The notes under the pieces are model-generated. The model worked only from the letters and a program-made list of their open reading frames with translations, did not search any database and was not told the origin of the DNA. A DNA stretch of 64,000 bases. Origin: Treponema sp. GTDB lineage: Bacteria; Spirochaetota; Spirochaetia; Treponematales; Treponemataceae. This document shows positions 1 to 7,472 of the stretch, one piece after another. Location: positions 1 through 64,000 of the forward strand of contig JAFZKN010000022.1 in the NCBI GenBank assembly GCA_017553635.1, in the 5' to 3' direction. The first letter of the stretch is position 1. The number at the start of each line of letters is the position of its first letter. Position numbers and translations under genes: made by a program.

Positions 1-1
1 A

Positions 2-106
2 TTCCAATGTAAAATTGATGCTGGTTCTTATAGAATCTCATTAAGGTTCCCTCCAGTAAAAGTAGGATATCGTGCCCGGATGGGCTTATCTATCTTAGCA
101 CGATAA
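2..106 (+). CDS. C-terminal tail of an unidentified protein (partial)
   Basis: One frame is open from the window edge to a TAA at 104-106, giving about 34 residues rich in Arg, Gly and hydrophobic residues and ending in LSILAR. No family is recognisable. If real, it is the end of the gene cassette preceding the first attC-like site. Support is weak because the stretch is short and a second frame is also open to base 44. The stem ATCGTGC (70-76) / GCACGAT (98-104) lies inside it. Confidence 0.35.
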   Translation, partial: FQCKIDAGSYRISLRFPPVKVGYRARMGLSILAR

Positions 107-129
107 ACCTTGGGGCCTTAATGATTTTC

Positions 130-187
130 ATGCACTTCAAATCGGATGTCGGGTCAAGCCCGCCACCGTTTAAGTGCGTAGTTACAC
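130..187 (+). repeat. attC-like palindromic site A
   Basis: Imperfect inverted repeat. GCACTT (132-137) pairs with AAGTGC (172-177), AAA with TTT (169-171), CGG with CCG (166-168), and a TG-mismatch-CGGG helix with CCCG-mismatch-CA (159-165). The apical loop TCAAG is at 154-158. Single unpaired bases c138, t142 and a146 lie only on the 5' arm, exactly 4 bases apart, as extrahelical bases do in integron attC sites. GTTACAC (181-187) fits the position of an R' box (consensus GTTRRRY) with one mismatch. No clear R'' box is present at the 5' end, so the site may be degenerate. Site B (996-1058) has the same layout with different stem bases. Confidence 0.6.
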
Positions 188-207
188 GGACACCCACACT
201 GGGGTGC
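188..207 (+). promoter_or_regulatory. 5' leader hairpin with ACACTG loop (copy 1)
   Basis: CACCC (191-195) pairs with GGGTG (202-206) around the loop ACACTG (196-201). The loop starts 15 bases after the first base of the GTTA box at 181, and the hairpin ends 17 bases before the SseB-like start codon. The second copy at 1062-1077 has the same spacing and loop but a different, still complementary, stem. Confidence 0.55.
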
Positions 208-223
208 AAAGGAAAGAAAAATA

Positions 224-988
224 ATGGATTTTTTACCTGTTAATGATTTAGAAAAAATACTAATAAAAGCATCTACTGAAGTTGATGCTAGACCTGAGTT
301 TTATAAACTATTAAAAACATCAGATGTGTATGTAATAGGAGATGGCGCAGAACCAGATGAAAATGGTGTAGTTCATAAAGATACAAAAATTTCACTTCAA
401 AATGTTGAAATTGAAGGTAAAATCTATCTTGCAGTATTTACTTCCGCAGAACAATTATCCAGAATAATAAATAAAGAAACAAATTACTATACATTTAAGT
501 TTGATGATTTATTAAATATAATAGGAAACACTGAGATAGTAATAAATCCATATTTGGAATACGGAAAGATACTAAATCAAAATGAAATAAACGGTATGAG
601 GGATGGTTCAATATGGAAGCCACAAAAAACTATGATTATGGAGAAAGATACCCATGTGATGGTTGGCAAACCTCAGAATACACCTCAACAACTTATTGAT
701 GCACTTAGAAAGTATTTTCAAACTCAAGAGATAGTAGATAGTGCATATAATGTCCATTACTATAATCCTGAAACAGATGAAAAACCTCATACTCTAATTT
801 GTATTGAAGGAAAGAAAATTCAAGAAACAATGGCATCTGAAATTGGTATAATTTGTTCAAATGTTGAAGTTCCTGATCCCCCTGTTGATGTAATCGTTAT
901 AAATAAAAAGGATGATTTTGGAGCATATATTTGTCGAACTTTTAAACCTTTTTATTCAAAAAGAAAAAAGTTTTTAGGATTATTTTAG
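224..988 (+). CDS. SseB-like protein (254 aa)
   Basis: The protein resembles the SseB family (enhanced serine sensitivity), with an N-terminal SseB-type domain over about residues 5-120 (containing KIYLAVFTSAEQL) and a C-terminal half with motifs such as VMVGKPQNTP and AYNVHYYNPETDEKPHTL, as in the SseB C-terminal domain. SseB-type domains are common in cytoplasmic proteins of unclear function, some linked to secretion or immunity. There is no signal peptide. The ATG at 224 is preceded by GGAAAG (211-216). The gene is AT-rich compared with the palindromes on either side and sits between two attC-like sites, so I infer it is the cargo of an integron-type gene cassette. Family assignment is from pattern recognition only. 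Confidence 0.65.
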   Translation: MDFLPVNDLEKILIKASTEVDARPEFYKLLKTSDVYVIGDGAEPDENGVVHKDTKISLQNVEIEGKIYLAVFTSAEQLSRIINKETNYYTFKFDDLLNIIGNTEIVINPYLEYGKILNQNEINGMRDGSIWKPQKTMIMEKDTHVMVGKPQNTPQQLIDALRKYFQTQEIVDSAYNVHYYNPETDEKPHTLICIEGKKIQETMASEIGIICSNVEVPDPPVDVIVINKKDDFGAYICRTFKPFYSKRKKFLGLF

Positions 989-995
989 AAATTAC

Positions 996-1058
996 GTGTA
1001 ACAAAGGTTCGTAGCCGACAGGCGGTCAAGCCGCCTGCGGTACAACCAGTTGTTATGA
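996..1058 (+). repeat. attC-like palindromic site B
   Basis: A long hairpin starts 7 bases after the SseB-like stop codon. TAACAA (999-1004) pairs with TTGTTA (1050-1055), GGTT with AACC (1044-1047), GTA with TAC (1041-1043), CCG with CGG (1038-1040), and CAGGCGG (1019-1025) with CCGCCTG (1031-1037). The loop is TCAAG (1026-1030). The unpaired bases c1010, g1014 and a1018 are all on the 5' arm and 4 bases apart. GTGTAAC (996-1002) and GTTATGA (1052-1058) occupy the positions of the R'' (RYYYAAC) and R' (GTTRRRY) boxes of integron attC sites, each with mismatches but keeping AAC and GTT. Confidence 0.65.
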
Positions 1059-1059
1059 C

Positions 1060-1078
1060 GACAGGCACACTGGCCTGC
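1060..1078 (+). promoter_or_regulatory. 5' leader hairpin with ACACTG loop (copy 2)
   Basis: CAGGC (1062-1066) pairs with GCCTG (1073-1077) around ACACTG (1067-1072). The loop again starts 15 bases after the first base of GTTA (1052). The hairpin ends 18 bases before the next ATG, and a Shine-Dalgarno sequence GGAGGG lies between them. Compared with copy 1, three stem positions changed on both sides, which keeps the pairing. Confidence 0.55.
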
Positions 1079-1095
1079 TCTTTTTCGGAGGGAAA

Positions 1096-1650
1096 ATGAA
1101 AAAGTTTTTTATAGTCATTATCAGCGTAGTTCTCTTTTTTAATTGCACCAGTAAACTTTATGCTGAAAATAATGACTTGAAAGAAGCTTTTAAACCTGAT
1201 TTTTTTACAATGCCCGTTATTTCCATTTATGGCGGTATACCAGAATTATTCGCGGTCGATCTGGGGGCAGACTTTCTTATTCCATCGATTATTGGTTTTC
1301 CATTTTCCTATGGCCTTTATGCCCTTGGAGGTTTAGGAAGTGGTTCTGAAATAACCAACGTAAGAGTGTCGACAGGGCTTTCTTTACAAAATGATTATGT
1401 GGGAATAAAACTTGGAGTAGGAGGCGAGTTTTCTTTTCTTAGTGAAATTACTCATGATCCGTTATTTTACACAGAAGCAATTCTCAGACTCTGGGTTTTT
1501 GAATTCAAAGTGATTTATGATTTTAATGCAGATTCGTCTTATTATGTCCCTGAATTGTTCAATAATCTTTCAGATGGCTCCTACAAGAAAAACCCAAAAT
1601 ATTATATAGGAGTTAATCTTATAATGTGTCTTGCAAACTTATTACGGTAA
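1096..1650 (+). CDS. putative exported beta-barrel protein (184 aa)
   Basis: No named family recognised. The N-terminus has Lys-Lys followed by a hydrophobic stretch (FFIVIISVVLFF) ending in NCTSKLYAEN. This could be a lipoprotein signal with Cys at residue 17 or a signal peptidase I site after LYA. The mature part alternates hydrophobic and small or aromatic residues and is Gly-rich (YALGGLGSGSE, VGIKLGVGGEFSF), which resembles small outer-membrane barrels. A strong GGAGGG ribosome site precedes the ATG. It is the first gene after attC-like site B, and only 18 bases separate it from the ankyrin gene, so the two could form one cassette. Confidence 0.55.
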   Translation: MKKFFIVIISVVLFFNCTSKLYAENNDLKEAFKPDFFTMPVISIYGGIPELFAVDLGADFLIPSIIGFPFSYGLYALGGLGSGSEITNVRVSTGLSLQNDYVGIKLGVGGEFSFLSEITHDPLFYTEAILRLWVFEFKVIYDFNADSSYYVPELFNNLSDGSYKKNPKYYIGVNLIMCLANLLR

Positions 1651-1668
1651 AAGTTGTCGGAGGATAAA

Positions 1669-2463
1669 ATGAGTAAAAAAGTCAGGAAAGAATTAATTGC
1701 AATAATCATCGCAAGCACTCTCTTTTCAACGAGCTGCCTGGCCTCCGGCACACTGCAGCGAAGCCCAACACCGGGCTTTGGTTTTACATCTAAACTTTAT
1801 AAATATGATGAAAGTTCTCTTGAATATCAAATGGAAATGGCTTTTTTGATTAGAGACAGGGAAGAAAGGTATAAAAGAGTTGAAGAGCTTTTAAAAATGG
1901 GTGCAAACCCTGATAGAAGGACAGGTCAGTTTGAATGGGTTGATACAAATCCTTTGTGGCGAATATGTAGAAGCGAGCGATATGTAAAATTATTTGTATC
2001 TTACGGAGCAGATGTTAAAAAACGACCCTATGTTGCAAGAGCCATAAGAGGTAAAATTGCCCTTACAGAAGAGCAGTATAATGAGTGGGATAAACAAGGA
2101 GAACAAATAATAATTCTTGAAGAAACAGCTCTTAATATTCTTAAAATTTTACTTGAAAACGGTGCAGACCCTAACATGAAAGGCAGAGCCACTGACAGAG
2201 TTCTTTTCCCGGCTACAGACTGGAACTACAACAGGTATTATAAAAAACATGGTGATTTAGCTATAAATTCAGCAATAGAATATAACAGCATAAAAATCGT
2301 AAAACTTCTTTTTGAATACGGCGCCATACTTGATGAAAAATCTGTAGAACTTGCAAAACAGACAACCATAAAAACAGGCTCTTCAGAAATGGAAGAGCTT
2401 ATAATGGAACATTGGAACAAACAGATTTCTGAAAATAAAAAATCGAAAAAGAAAAAAATGTAA
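1669..2463 (+). CDS. ankyrin-repeat lipoprotein
   Basis: The ATG at 1669 is chosen over an upstream in-frame TTG because CGGAGG (1658-1663) sits at normal spacing before it. The N-terminus MSKKVRKELIAIIIAS leads to STLFSTSC, a plausible relaxed spirochaetal lipobox, so the protein is probably a lipoprotein on the periplasmic or outer side. Ankyrin-type repeats follow: VEELLKMGANPD, VKLFVSYGADVK, LKILLENGADPN and VKLLFEYGAILD. The C-terminus is very basic (KKSKKKKM). Ankyrin repeats mediate protein binding; the partner is unknown. It is the last gene of the accessory segment, and no attC-like site separates it from cca. Confidence 0.7.
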   Translation: MSKKVRKELIAIIIASTLFSTSCLASGTLQRSPTPGFGFTSKLYKYDESSLEYQMEMAFLIRDREERYKRVEELLKMGANPDRRTGQFEWVDTNPLWRICRSERYVKLFVSYGADVKKRPYVARAIRGKIALTEEQYNEWDKQGEQIIILEETALNILKILLENGADPNMKGRATDRVLFPATDWNYNRYYKKHGDLAINSAIEYNSIKIVKLLFEYGAILDEKSVELAKQTTIKTGSSEMEELIMEHWNKQISENKKSKKKKM

Positions 2464-2476
2464 ACAGGAGTACCCC

Positions 2477-3874
2477 TCATTCTCCCTGAGATTTTTTATA
2501 CAGATTAACTGCAAGCTTTAAAAGCTTATCCCTGTCATTCATGGCAGGGTCATCAAGGACAGTTTCAAAAAGCTCATTAAGTATGCGGCCAAGATTTTTA
2601 CCTGCAGGGATTCCTTCCTGCATAAGATCGCGGCCGTTTACCTTTAAATCCTTTACCGATAGGGCATTCTGCTTTTGAGAGATTTCTTTTATGCGGTCTT
2701 TAAGTTCAACTAAAAGTGCACATGCGGCACTGTCATGAAGCCTTACATCCTGGTTGTATTTTCCGTACATGTCGGCAAGACGAAGGTCAATTAAACCGTC
2801 GATATTTTCAAGCCCGACACGTACAATAAAACGCCTTACGGCAGCATCGCTCCAGTCCGAAGTATAATGGAACATATGATTTTCGATTAGGTGAGTTATG
2901 TATTCAATCTGGGCATTGGAAAACTTTAACCGTGTTAAAACCTTTTGAGCAATTTCCTTTGAATATATTTCATGACGGTAAAAGTTGTAAATTTTAAGGC
3001 CGTCCTCTTCCTTTTCTGTCCTGGCCTGCGGTTTTCCAGAATCATGCAGTAGGGCAGCAAGACGTAAAAGTGGACTGTCTTTTGGAGCCCCGTCACATGC
3101 ATAAAAATTATGATCCATTACATCAAAGATATGATAGCCCCTGTCGTCATTCTGGATGCAGTTACGGCACGGTAAAAGCTCCGGTAAGAAAATCTTCATG
3201 ACGCCGGTTTCTTCCATCATTTTTAATGCGACACTCGGTTTTGAAGAGGACATCATTTTTATAAGCTCATCGCGGAACCTTTCAAGGGAAATTGAAGCAA
3301 TCTTTTTCTGTACTTCTTCCTCGAAAATCTCTGAGTATGTATCTTTTTCTATACTAAATTCAAGTTTTGAAGCAAATCTTAAAGCCCTTACAGGCCTTAA
3401 ACCGTCTTCCATAAAGCGCTCGTGAGGATTTCCGACTGTACGGATTATCTTTTTCTTTAAATCATCACGGCCGCCGTAAGGGTCAACAATGCTTCCGTCT
3501 TTTAAAGAAGCTGCAATTGCGTTTATAGTAAAGTCACGGCGGCTTAAATCTTCTTCAATGTGTCCGCAGTATTCAACTTTATCAGGGTGGCGCCCGTCAG
3601 AATAATCGCTTTCTGTCCTGAACGTAGTAACTTCGATTTCTTCTTTCATAAAATGAACGGTTACAGTTCCGTGGTCAATTCCCGTTGGAATGACTTTTTT
3701 AAAGATTTTCATAACCTGTTCGGGCTTTGCATCGGTTGCAACATCCCAGTCAGAGATTTCCTTTCCTAAAAGTGCATCACGCACGGCGCCCCCGACAAGG
3801 TATGCTTCAAAGCCGTTTTGAGAAAAAATTTCGTTAAATTTCTTTAATTCATTAGGAATTTTTATCTTATTCAT
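2477..3874 (-). CDS. cca: CCA tRNA nucleotidyltransferase with HD domain
   Basis: Adds or repairs the 3' CCA end of tRNAs. The class II nucleotidyltransferase head shows YLVGGAVRDALLG, the metal-binding DWDVATDA and then EDLSRRDFTINAIA. The RNA-binding helix region contains EDGLRPVRALRFASKL. A C-terminal HD-type domain (LLRLAALLHDSGKPQA) gives the 465-residue length usual for Cca proteins with an HD domain. A second paralogue (pcnB-like) lies 0.9 kb away on the other strand, and this HD-containing copy is the better candidate for the true CCA enzyme. Its start codon is only 15 bases from the divergent thiN start. Confidence 0.9.
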   Translation of the reverse strand: MNKIKIPNELKKFNEIFSQNGFEAYLVGGAVRDALLGKEISDWDVATDAKPEQVMKIFKKVIPTGIDHGTVTVHFMKEEIEVTTFRTESDYSDGRHPDKVEYCGHIEEDLSRRDFTINAIAASLKDGSIVDPYGGRDDLKKKIIRTVGNPHERFMEDGLRPVRALRFASKLEFSIEKDTYSEIFEEEVQKKIASISLERFRDELIKMMSSSKPSVALKMMEETGVMKIFLPELLPCRNCIQNDDRGYHIFDVMDHNFYACDGAPKDSPLLRLAALLHDSGKPQARTEKEEDGLKIYNFYRHEIYSKEIAQKVLTRLKFSNAQIEYITHLIENHMFHYTSDWSDAAVRRFIVRVGLENIDGLIDLRLADMYGKYNQDVRLHDSAACALLVELKDRIKEISQKQNALSVKDLKVNGRDLMQEGIPAGKNLGRILNELFETVLDDPAMNDRDKLLKLAVNLYKKSQGE

Positions 3875-3889
3875 GATATATTTTCTTTT

Positions 3890-4687
3890 ATGAGTAATTA
3901 TACTTTAAATTTTGATTTTGAGTCTATAAACTTTAAGTTGAATCAATATAAAAATGTCTTTGTTTTTACAGGCGGAATTTCACCAAAGCCTTCTCTGGCT
4001 TACAAATTCCTTAAAAACCTCGAAAAACCCGATTTTATTATTGCGGCAGATTCAGGCCTTGAGTCATTGGATTTATTCAACAGAAAGCTTAAAAAAAACT
4101 ATATTCCTGATGTTATCTGCGGCGACATGGACAGCATTAAAAACAAAAAGCTGGTTTTAAAATATTCAGCCCTTAAAAAAAAGAAAAACAGTAACTTAAA
4201 AAACTGCGATGTAATTGAGTTTCCGGTATACAAGGATTTTACAGACACAGAGCTTGCCCTGATGCTTGCAAAAAAAGGGCGGGCAGTGGATTCAAAAATT
4301 ACTTTAATCGGCGGCTCAGGCGGGCGGATTGACCATCTTATTGCTGTTTATGACCTGTTTTCTTCAGAAATTGCCCCGGACTTCTGGCTTACAGAAAACC
4401 AGGTTTTAACTCTTTTAAAGCAGGGGAAAAGCGTTAAAATTTTAACCGATAAAAAGACTTCTCCGGTTTCTGTCCTCCGTCTTACAGATTCACGTGAGGG
4501 AGGAAAAATAGCATCAAGCGGTCTTGAGTGGAAAAGTGACCTGTTCCGTCCGGACGGGGTTCCAAGCCTTTCTAATGAAATTTCAAGAGAAAACTTTGAT
4601 AAAAAGCTTCCTGCCCGGATTACAGCAGAAAAAGGAAATTTTGCAGTTGCCGTACTTTATTCAGCTAAAATAGACTTAAACTGTTAA
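3890..4687 (+). CDS. thiN: thiamine diphosphokinase
   Basis: Converts thiamine plus ATP to thiamine diphosphate. Family motifs are FTGGISPKPS near the N-terminus, IIAADSGLESL, VICGDMDSIKN and ITLIGGSGGRIDHLIAVYDL, which match the thiamine pyrophosphokinase catalytic domain. The C-terminal part (about 175-265) is the more variable thiamine-binding domain. At 265 residues it is slightly longer than usual, partly from a Lys-rich loop (LKKKKNSNLKNC). No good Shine-Dalgarno sequence precedes the ATG, and only 15 bases separate it from cca, so the messages may be very short-leadered. Confidence 0.88.
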   Translation: MSNYTLNFDFESINFKLNQYKNVFVFTGGISPKPSLAYKFLKNLEKPDFIIAADSGLESLDLFNRKLKKNYIPDVICGDMDSIKNKKLVLKYSALKKKKNSNLKNCDVIEFPVYKDFTDTELALMLAKKGRAVDSKITLIGGSGGRIDHLIAVYDLFSSEIAPDFWLTENQVLTLLKQGKSVKILTDKKTSPVSVLRLTDSREGGKIASSGLEWKSDLFRPDGVPSLSNEISRENFDKKLPARITAEKGNFAVAVLYSAKIDLNC

Positions 4688-4696
4688 AATGGTATG

Positions 4697-4725
4697 TTGA
4701 TTAAAAGCGCTATTTTTTTTATTAT
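4697..4725 (+). promoter_or_regulatory. predicted sigma70 promoter for pcnB, near-leaderless
   Basis: TTGATT (4697-4702), a 17-base spacer and TATTAT (4720-4725). The expected transcription start lies about 0-3 bases before the GTG at 4735, which has no Shine-Dalgarno sequence. This suggests a leaderless mRNA. The spacer contains a run of eight T. Confidence 0.5.
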
Positions 4726-4734
4726 TCAGTCATT

Positions 4735-5904
4735 GTGTTATACAGATACGGAAAAGACAGTAAAGGCAGACCGGTAAAAAAGGCTGTCGTTTATACTAAA
4801 GAAGAACACTTAATTTCAAAATACAAAATAGATCCTGATGCATTAAGGATTGTTCAGCGTCTCAAGGATAACGGCTTTACATCGTATATAGTCGGTGGAG
4901 CCGTACGCGATCTTTTAATCGGAAAAACTCCTAAAGATTTTGATATAGTAACAGACGCAACACCTTCTAAAATTAAACGCATTTTCAGAAATTCACGCAT
5001 AATCGGAAGAAGATTCCGCCTCGTACATGTAATTTTCGGACTCAAAATTTTTGAAGTAAGCACATTCCGTTCTACAATTGACGGCTCTGTTGGAAACAGT
5101 TTCGGTACAATCGATGAAGATGTAATGAGACGCGATTTTACGATTAACGCTCTTTATTATGATCCGATTCTTGAACAGGTAATTGATTATGTAGGCGGAG
5201 TAAGGGACATTAAAAAATCGATTTTAAAGCCTGTAATTCCTATTGATAAAATTTTTGTTGAAGACCCTGTAAGGATGCTTCGTGCGATTAAATATTCTTC
5301 TACGACAGACTGTCAGATGTCGTGGGCGCTCAAGAGAAAGATCCGCCACTGCGCGCATCTTTTATCTCCTGTCTCGCCATCGAGGCTCACAGAAGAAATG
5401 CTTAAAATCATCAACAGCGGTCATTCTTTTGAAATCGTAAGCGAGTGTCTTTCTACAGACATTTATATGTATCTGCAGCCATCGGCAACTGCAATGATGT
5501 TTAACGATCCGCAGTTTGAAAAAAATTATCTCATGAACTTAAAGAGCCTCGATGAGCTTGTTTCAAAGGATAAAGATGCGCGCCTTGGAAAAAAACTCGT
5601 ATTCCTTATAAAGGATTTTATCCTTACTCTTACCGACTGGAAAAAAGAGATTTTAAATTCAAGCTCTGTCGGTGAACTTTATGTAAAGACATGGACAGAA
5701 TGCAGAAACTTTGTTCTCCCTATGAACCCGCAGCGCTCAGAACTTGAATATGCAATCAGAACTGCGCTTCGTGAAATAGGAGTTTCCATAAGACTTCCTA
5801 AAAAGACAGTTTCACAGCCCGTTAGCCAGAAGAAGGACACCCCGGGAAAACAGAAACGTCCCAATCGAAAAAAGAAAGGTAAACAGGTAAATTCCGCAGT
5901 ATAA
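4735..5904 (+). CDS. pcnB: poly(A) polymerase / CCA-adding-type nucleotidyltransferase
   Basis: Class II polynucleotide adenylyltransferase head: SYIVGGAVRDLLIGKTPKDFDIVTDA, then EDVMRRDFTINALYYD and the basic EDPVRMLRAIKYSS. The PcnB-type N-terminus and a strongly basic tail (KRPNRKKKGK) point to RNA 3'-end polyadenylation rather than CCA addition, but sequence alone does not prove the nucleotide specificity. Length is 389 residues. The GTG start has no ribosome site and lies just behind a good promoter. The 3' end overlaps a convergent small membrane protein ORF by about 90 bases. Confidence 0.85.
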   Translation: MLYRYGKDSKGRPVKKAVVYTKEEHLISKYKIDPDALRIVQRLKDNGFTSYIVGGAVRDLLIGKTPKDFDIVTDATPSKIKRIFRNSRIIGRRFRLVHVIFGLKIFEVSTFRSTIDGSVGNSFGTIDEDVMRRDFTINALYYDPILEQVIDYVGGVRDIKKSILKPVIPIDKIFVEDPVRMLRAIKYSSTTDCQMSWALKRKIRHCAHLLSPVSPSRLTEEMLKIINSGHSFEIVSECLSTDIYMYLQPSATAMMFNDPQFEKNYLMNLKSLDELVSKDKDARLGKKLVFLIKDFILTLTDWKKEILNSSSVGELYVKTWTECRNFVLPMNPQRSELEYAIRTALREIGVSIRLPKKTVSQPVSQKKDTPGKQKRPNRKKKGKQVNSAV

Positions 5905-6204
5905 AAGCACCTTTTTGATTCTTCTTGAAACTATGTAATACGAAATTATGTTCAGGGCAAAACTGCATATTGAAAATACAAATTCTGCTACAGAAACTAT
6001 GGCAATATTGTTGAGTATAAGTTTCTGGTTCTGGTCCAGAAACTGCTGGTAATTTCCTACAAAGTAAAATATCAAAAGGCTTAAAAGCGTCAAAAGAAGG
6101 AAAAATGTCATTCTTATTGAAATTCTAAAGAAAAAGTAGACGAATGAATCTGTCTTATAAATCGATTTTTTCTGCTTGAAAGTACGCTTATTATTAGTTA
6201 TCAT
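5812..6204 (-). CDS. small membrane protein, unknown function (130 aa)
   Basis: Not a recognised family. A basic N-terminus (KRTFKQKKS) is followed by at least three hydrophobic segments (FFLLLTLLSLLIFYFVG, IAIVSVAEFVFSICSFALNIIS, VLLYCGIYLFTFLFSIGTFLF), so it should be an inner-membrane protein. It fills an otherwise empty 330-base gap but its last 93 bases overlap the end of pcnB on the opposite strand, and no ribosome site is visible. It could be real or a chance AT-rich ORF. Confidence 0.5.
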   Translation of the reverse strand: MITNNKRTFKQKKSIYKTDSFVYFFFRISIRMTFFLLLTLLSLLIFYFVGNYQQFLDQNQKLILNNIAIVSVAEFVFSICSFALNIISYYIVSRRIKKVLLYCGIYLFTFLFSIGTFLFSRGVLLLANGL

Positions 6205-6251
6205 ATATTCATTATTTTAATAATGATTTTCGTATGGTCAAGGGGAAAGCA

Positions 6252-7073
6252 ATGAGAAAATCAGGCAAATTTTTCAGCTTTATTTTTCTACTTTTACTGG
6301 CAGGTGGGGCAGGTTTCATTCTTGGATATACTCCTTTTAAGGTTCCGCATGACTCCATCGGTATAATTGTATCAAAAACCAGCGGCGTAAATGAAAGACC
6401 TGTTGAACGGGGAGTTTTCCGCTGGGACTGGCAGTTTTTAATTCCTACAAATGCAAAAATAAATTCGTTTTCAAGCAAGCCTTTTTCTTATTCAAAGTTT
6501 ATAACCGGAAAGCTTCCTTCTGCAGATATTTATTCAAATCAGCTTGAACAGAAACCAGACTTTTCATATTCATTTAATTTTGACATTCAGTTTAAATGCA
6601 GCCCAAATGAACTTGTAAAATACGTTAAAGAATCTTCTGTTTCAAATGATGCTGAACTTCAAAAGCTTTTAAAAGTGAAAGGTGATCAGATAAGTGATTA
6701 CTGTGAAAACCTCATAACTCAGAATACCGGTTCAAACAGTTTTAATGTTGAACAGATTAAAAACGATATAATAAAAAAATATTCAAATTCAGAACTTGAA
6801 ATTCTTTCTGTAAGCATCTCAAACGTAACTGTACCAGATTTTGAGCTTTATAAAAAATGCCGCGATATGTATGAAACTTATCTTACTATGGTTAATGCAA
6901 AACTTCTTGCGCTTGCAGATTCGCAGGCAAAAGATATTGCAGATTATGCTAAGAATTTAAATCGTCTTGAACAGTTTGGAAAAGTTTTAAAAGAACATCC
7001 TGAACTTGCAGAGTTTCTTAAATCTTCAAACGATCTGAATGAAACTTTAAAAACCATTAATTCTTTCAGGTAG
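6252..7073 (+). CDS. membrane-anchored SPFH/band 7-like protein
   Basis: The ATG at 6252 is preferred over the in-frame ATG at 6234 because AAGGGG lies about 8 bases before it. One N-terminal transmembrane segment (FFSFIFLLLLAGGAGFILGY) is followed by a beta-rich stretch beginning VPHDSIGIIVSKTSG and RGVFRWDWQFLIPTNAKI, which resembles the start of an SPFH (stomatin/prohibitin) domain. Helical segments with alternating charge follow (VNAKLLALADSQAKDIADYAKNL). Likely periplasm-facing membrane scaffold; exact function unknown. It heads a run with aroH and a glycogen synthase at 12-base spacings. Confidence 0.55.
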   Translation: MRKSGKFFSFIFLLLLAGGAGFILGYTPFKVPHDSIGIIVSKTSGVNERPVERGVFRWDWQFLIPTNAKINSFSSKPFSYSKFITGKLPSADIYSNQLEQKPDFSYSFNFDIQFKCSPNELVKYVKESSVSNDAELQKLLKVKGDQISDYCENLITQNTGSNSFNVEQIKNDIIKKYSNSELEILSVSISNVTVPDFELYKKCRDMYETYLTMVNAKLLALADSQAKDIADYAKNLNRLEQFGKVLKEHPELAEFLKSSNDLNETLKTINSFR

Positions 7074-7085
7074 TGTGGAAATAAG

Positions 7086-7460
7086 ATGAAAAAACTCTGT
7101 GCAATTCGCGGTGCAATAACTGCAGAAAATACAAAAGAATCAATTGAAAAACAGACTGTAAGACTGATTAAGGAAATTGAAAAACAGAATGAGTTTAAAA
7201 CTGATGATGTCGTTTCGGTATGCTTTAGTCTTACAAAAGATTTAGACCAGTATAATCCGGCATCTGCTTTAAGAAAAAATTCAGCATCGTTTAATTTTGA
7301 TGTTAATTCTGCCGCACTTTTCTGTACGCAGGAAGCGTATATCGAAGACGGTCTTAAAAACTGTATACGGGTTCTGATAACAGGCTATTTTAATAAAAAG
7401 AAAATTAATTTTGTTTACCTTGATGAAGCGGCAAAGTTACGGCCTGATATTTTAAAATAG
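7086..7460 (+). CDS. aroH: chorismate mutase, AroH type
   Basis: Rearranges chorismate to prephenate on the way to Phe and Tyr. The 124-residue length, the opening LCAIRGAITAENTKESI and the end VYLDEAAKLRPDI match the monofunctional trimeric AroH family, including the Arg of RGAIT and the C-terminal Leu-Arg-Pro-Asp. A central YNPASALRK segment resembles the family's active-site segment. It lies 12 bases after the SPFH-like gene and 12 before the glycogen synthase, so co-transcription is likely although the functions differ. Confidence 0.85.
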   Translation: MKKLCAIRGAITAENTKESIEKQTVRLIKEIEKQNEFKTDDVVSVCFSLTKDLDQYNPASALRKNSASFNFDVNSAALFCTQEAYIEDGLKNCIRVLITGYFNKKKINFVYLDEAAKLRPDILK

Positions 7461-7472
7461 GAATTAAAAATA

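Noticed and set aside
1750..1755. A third ACACTG inside the ankyrin gene
   Set aside because: Flanks CCGGC and CAGCG are not complementary and there is no GTTA 15 bases upstream; it lies in coding sequence.
1762..1779. Hairpin AAGCCC / GGGCTT in the ankyrin gene
   Set aside because: Sits inside coding sequence after the signal peptide, with no T run and no relation to the attC-like geometry.
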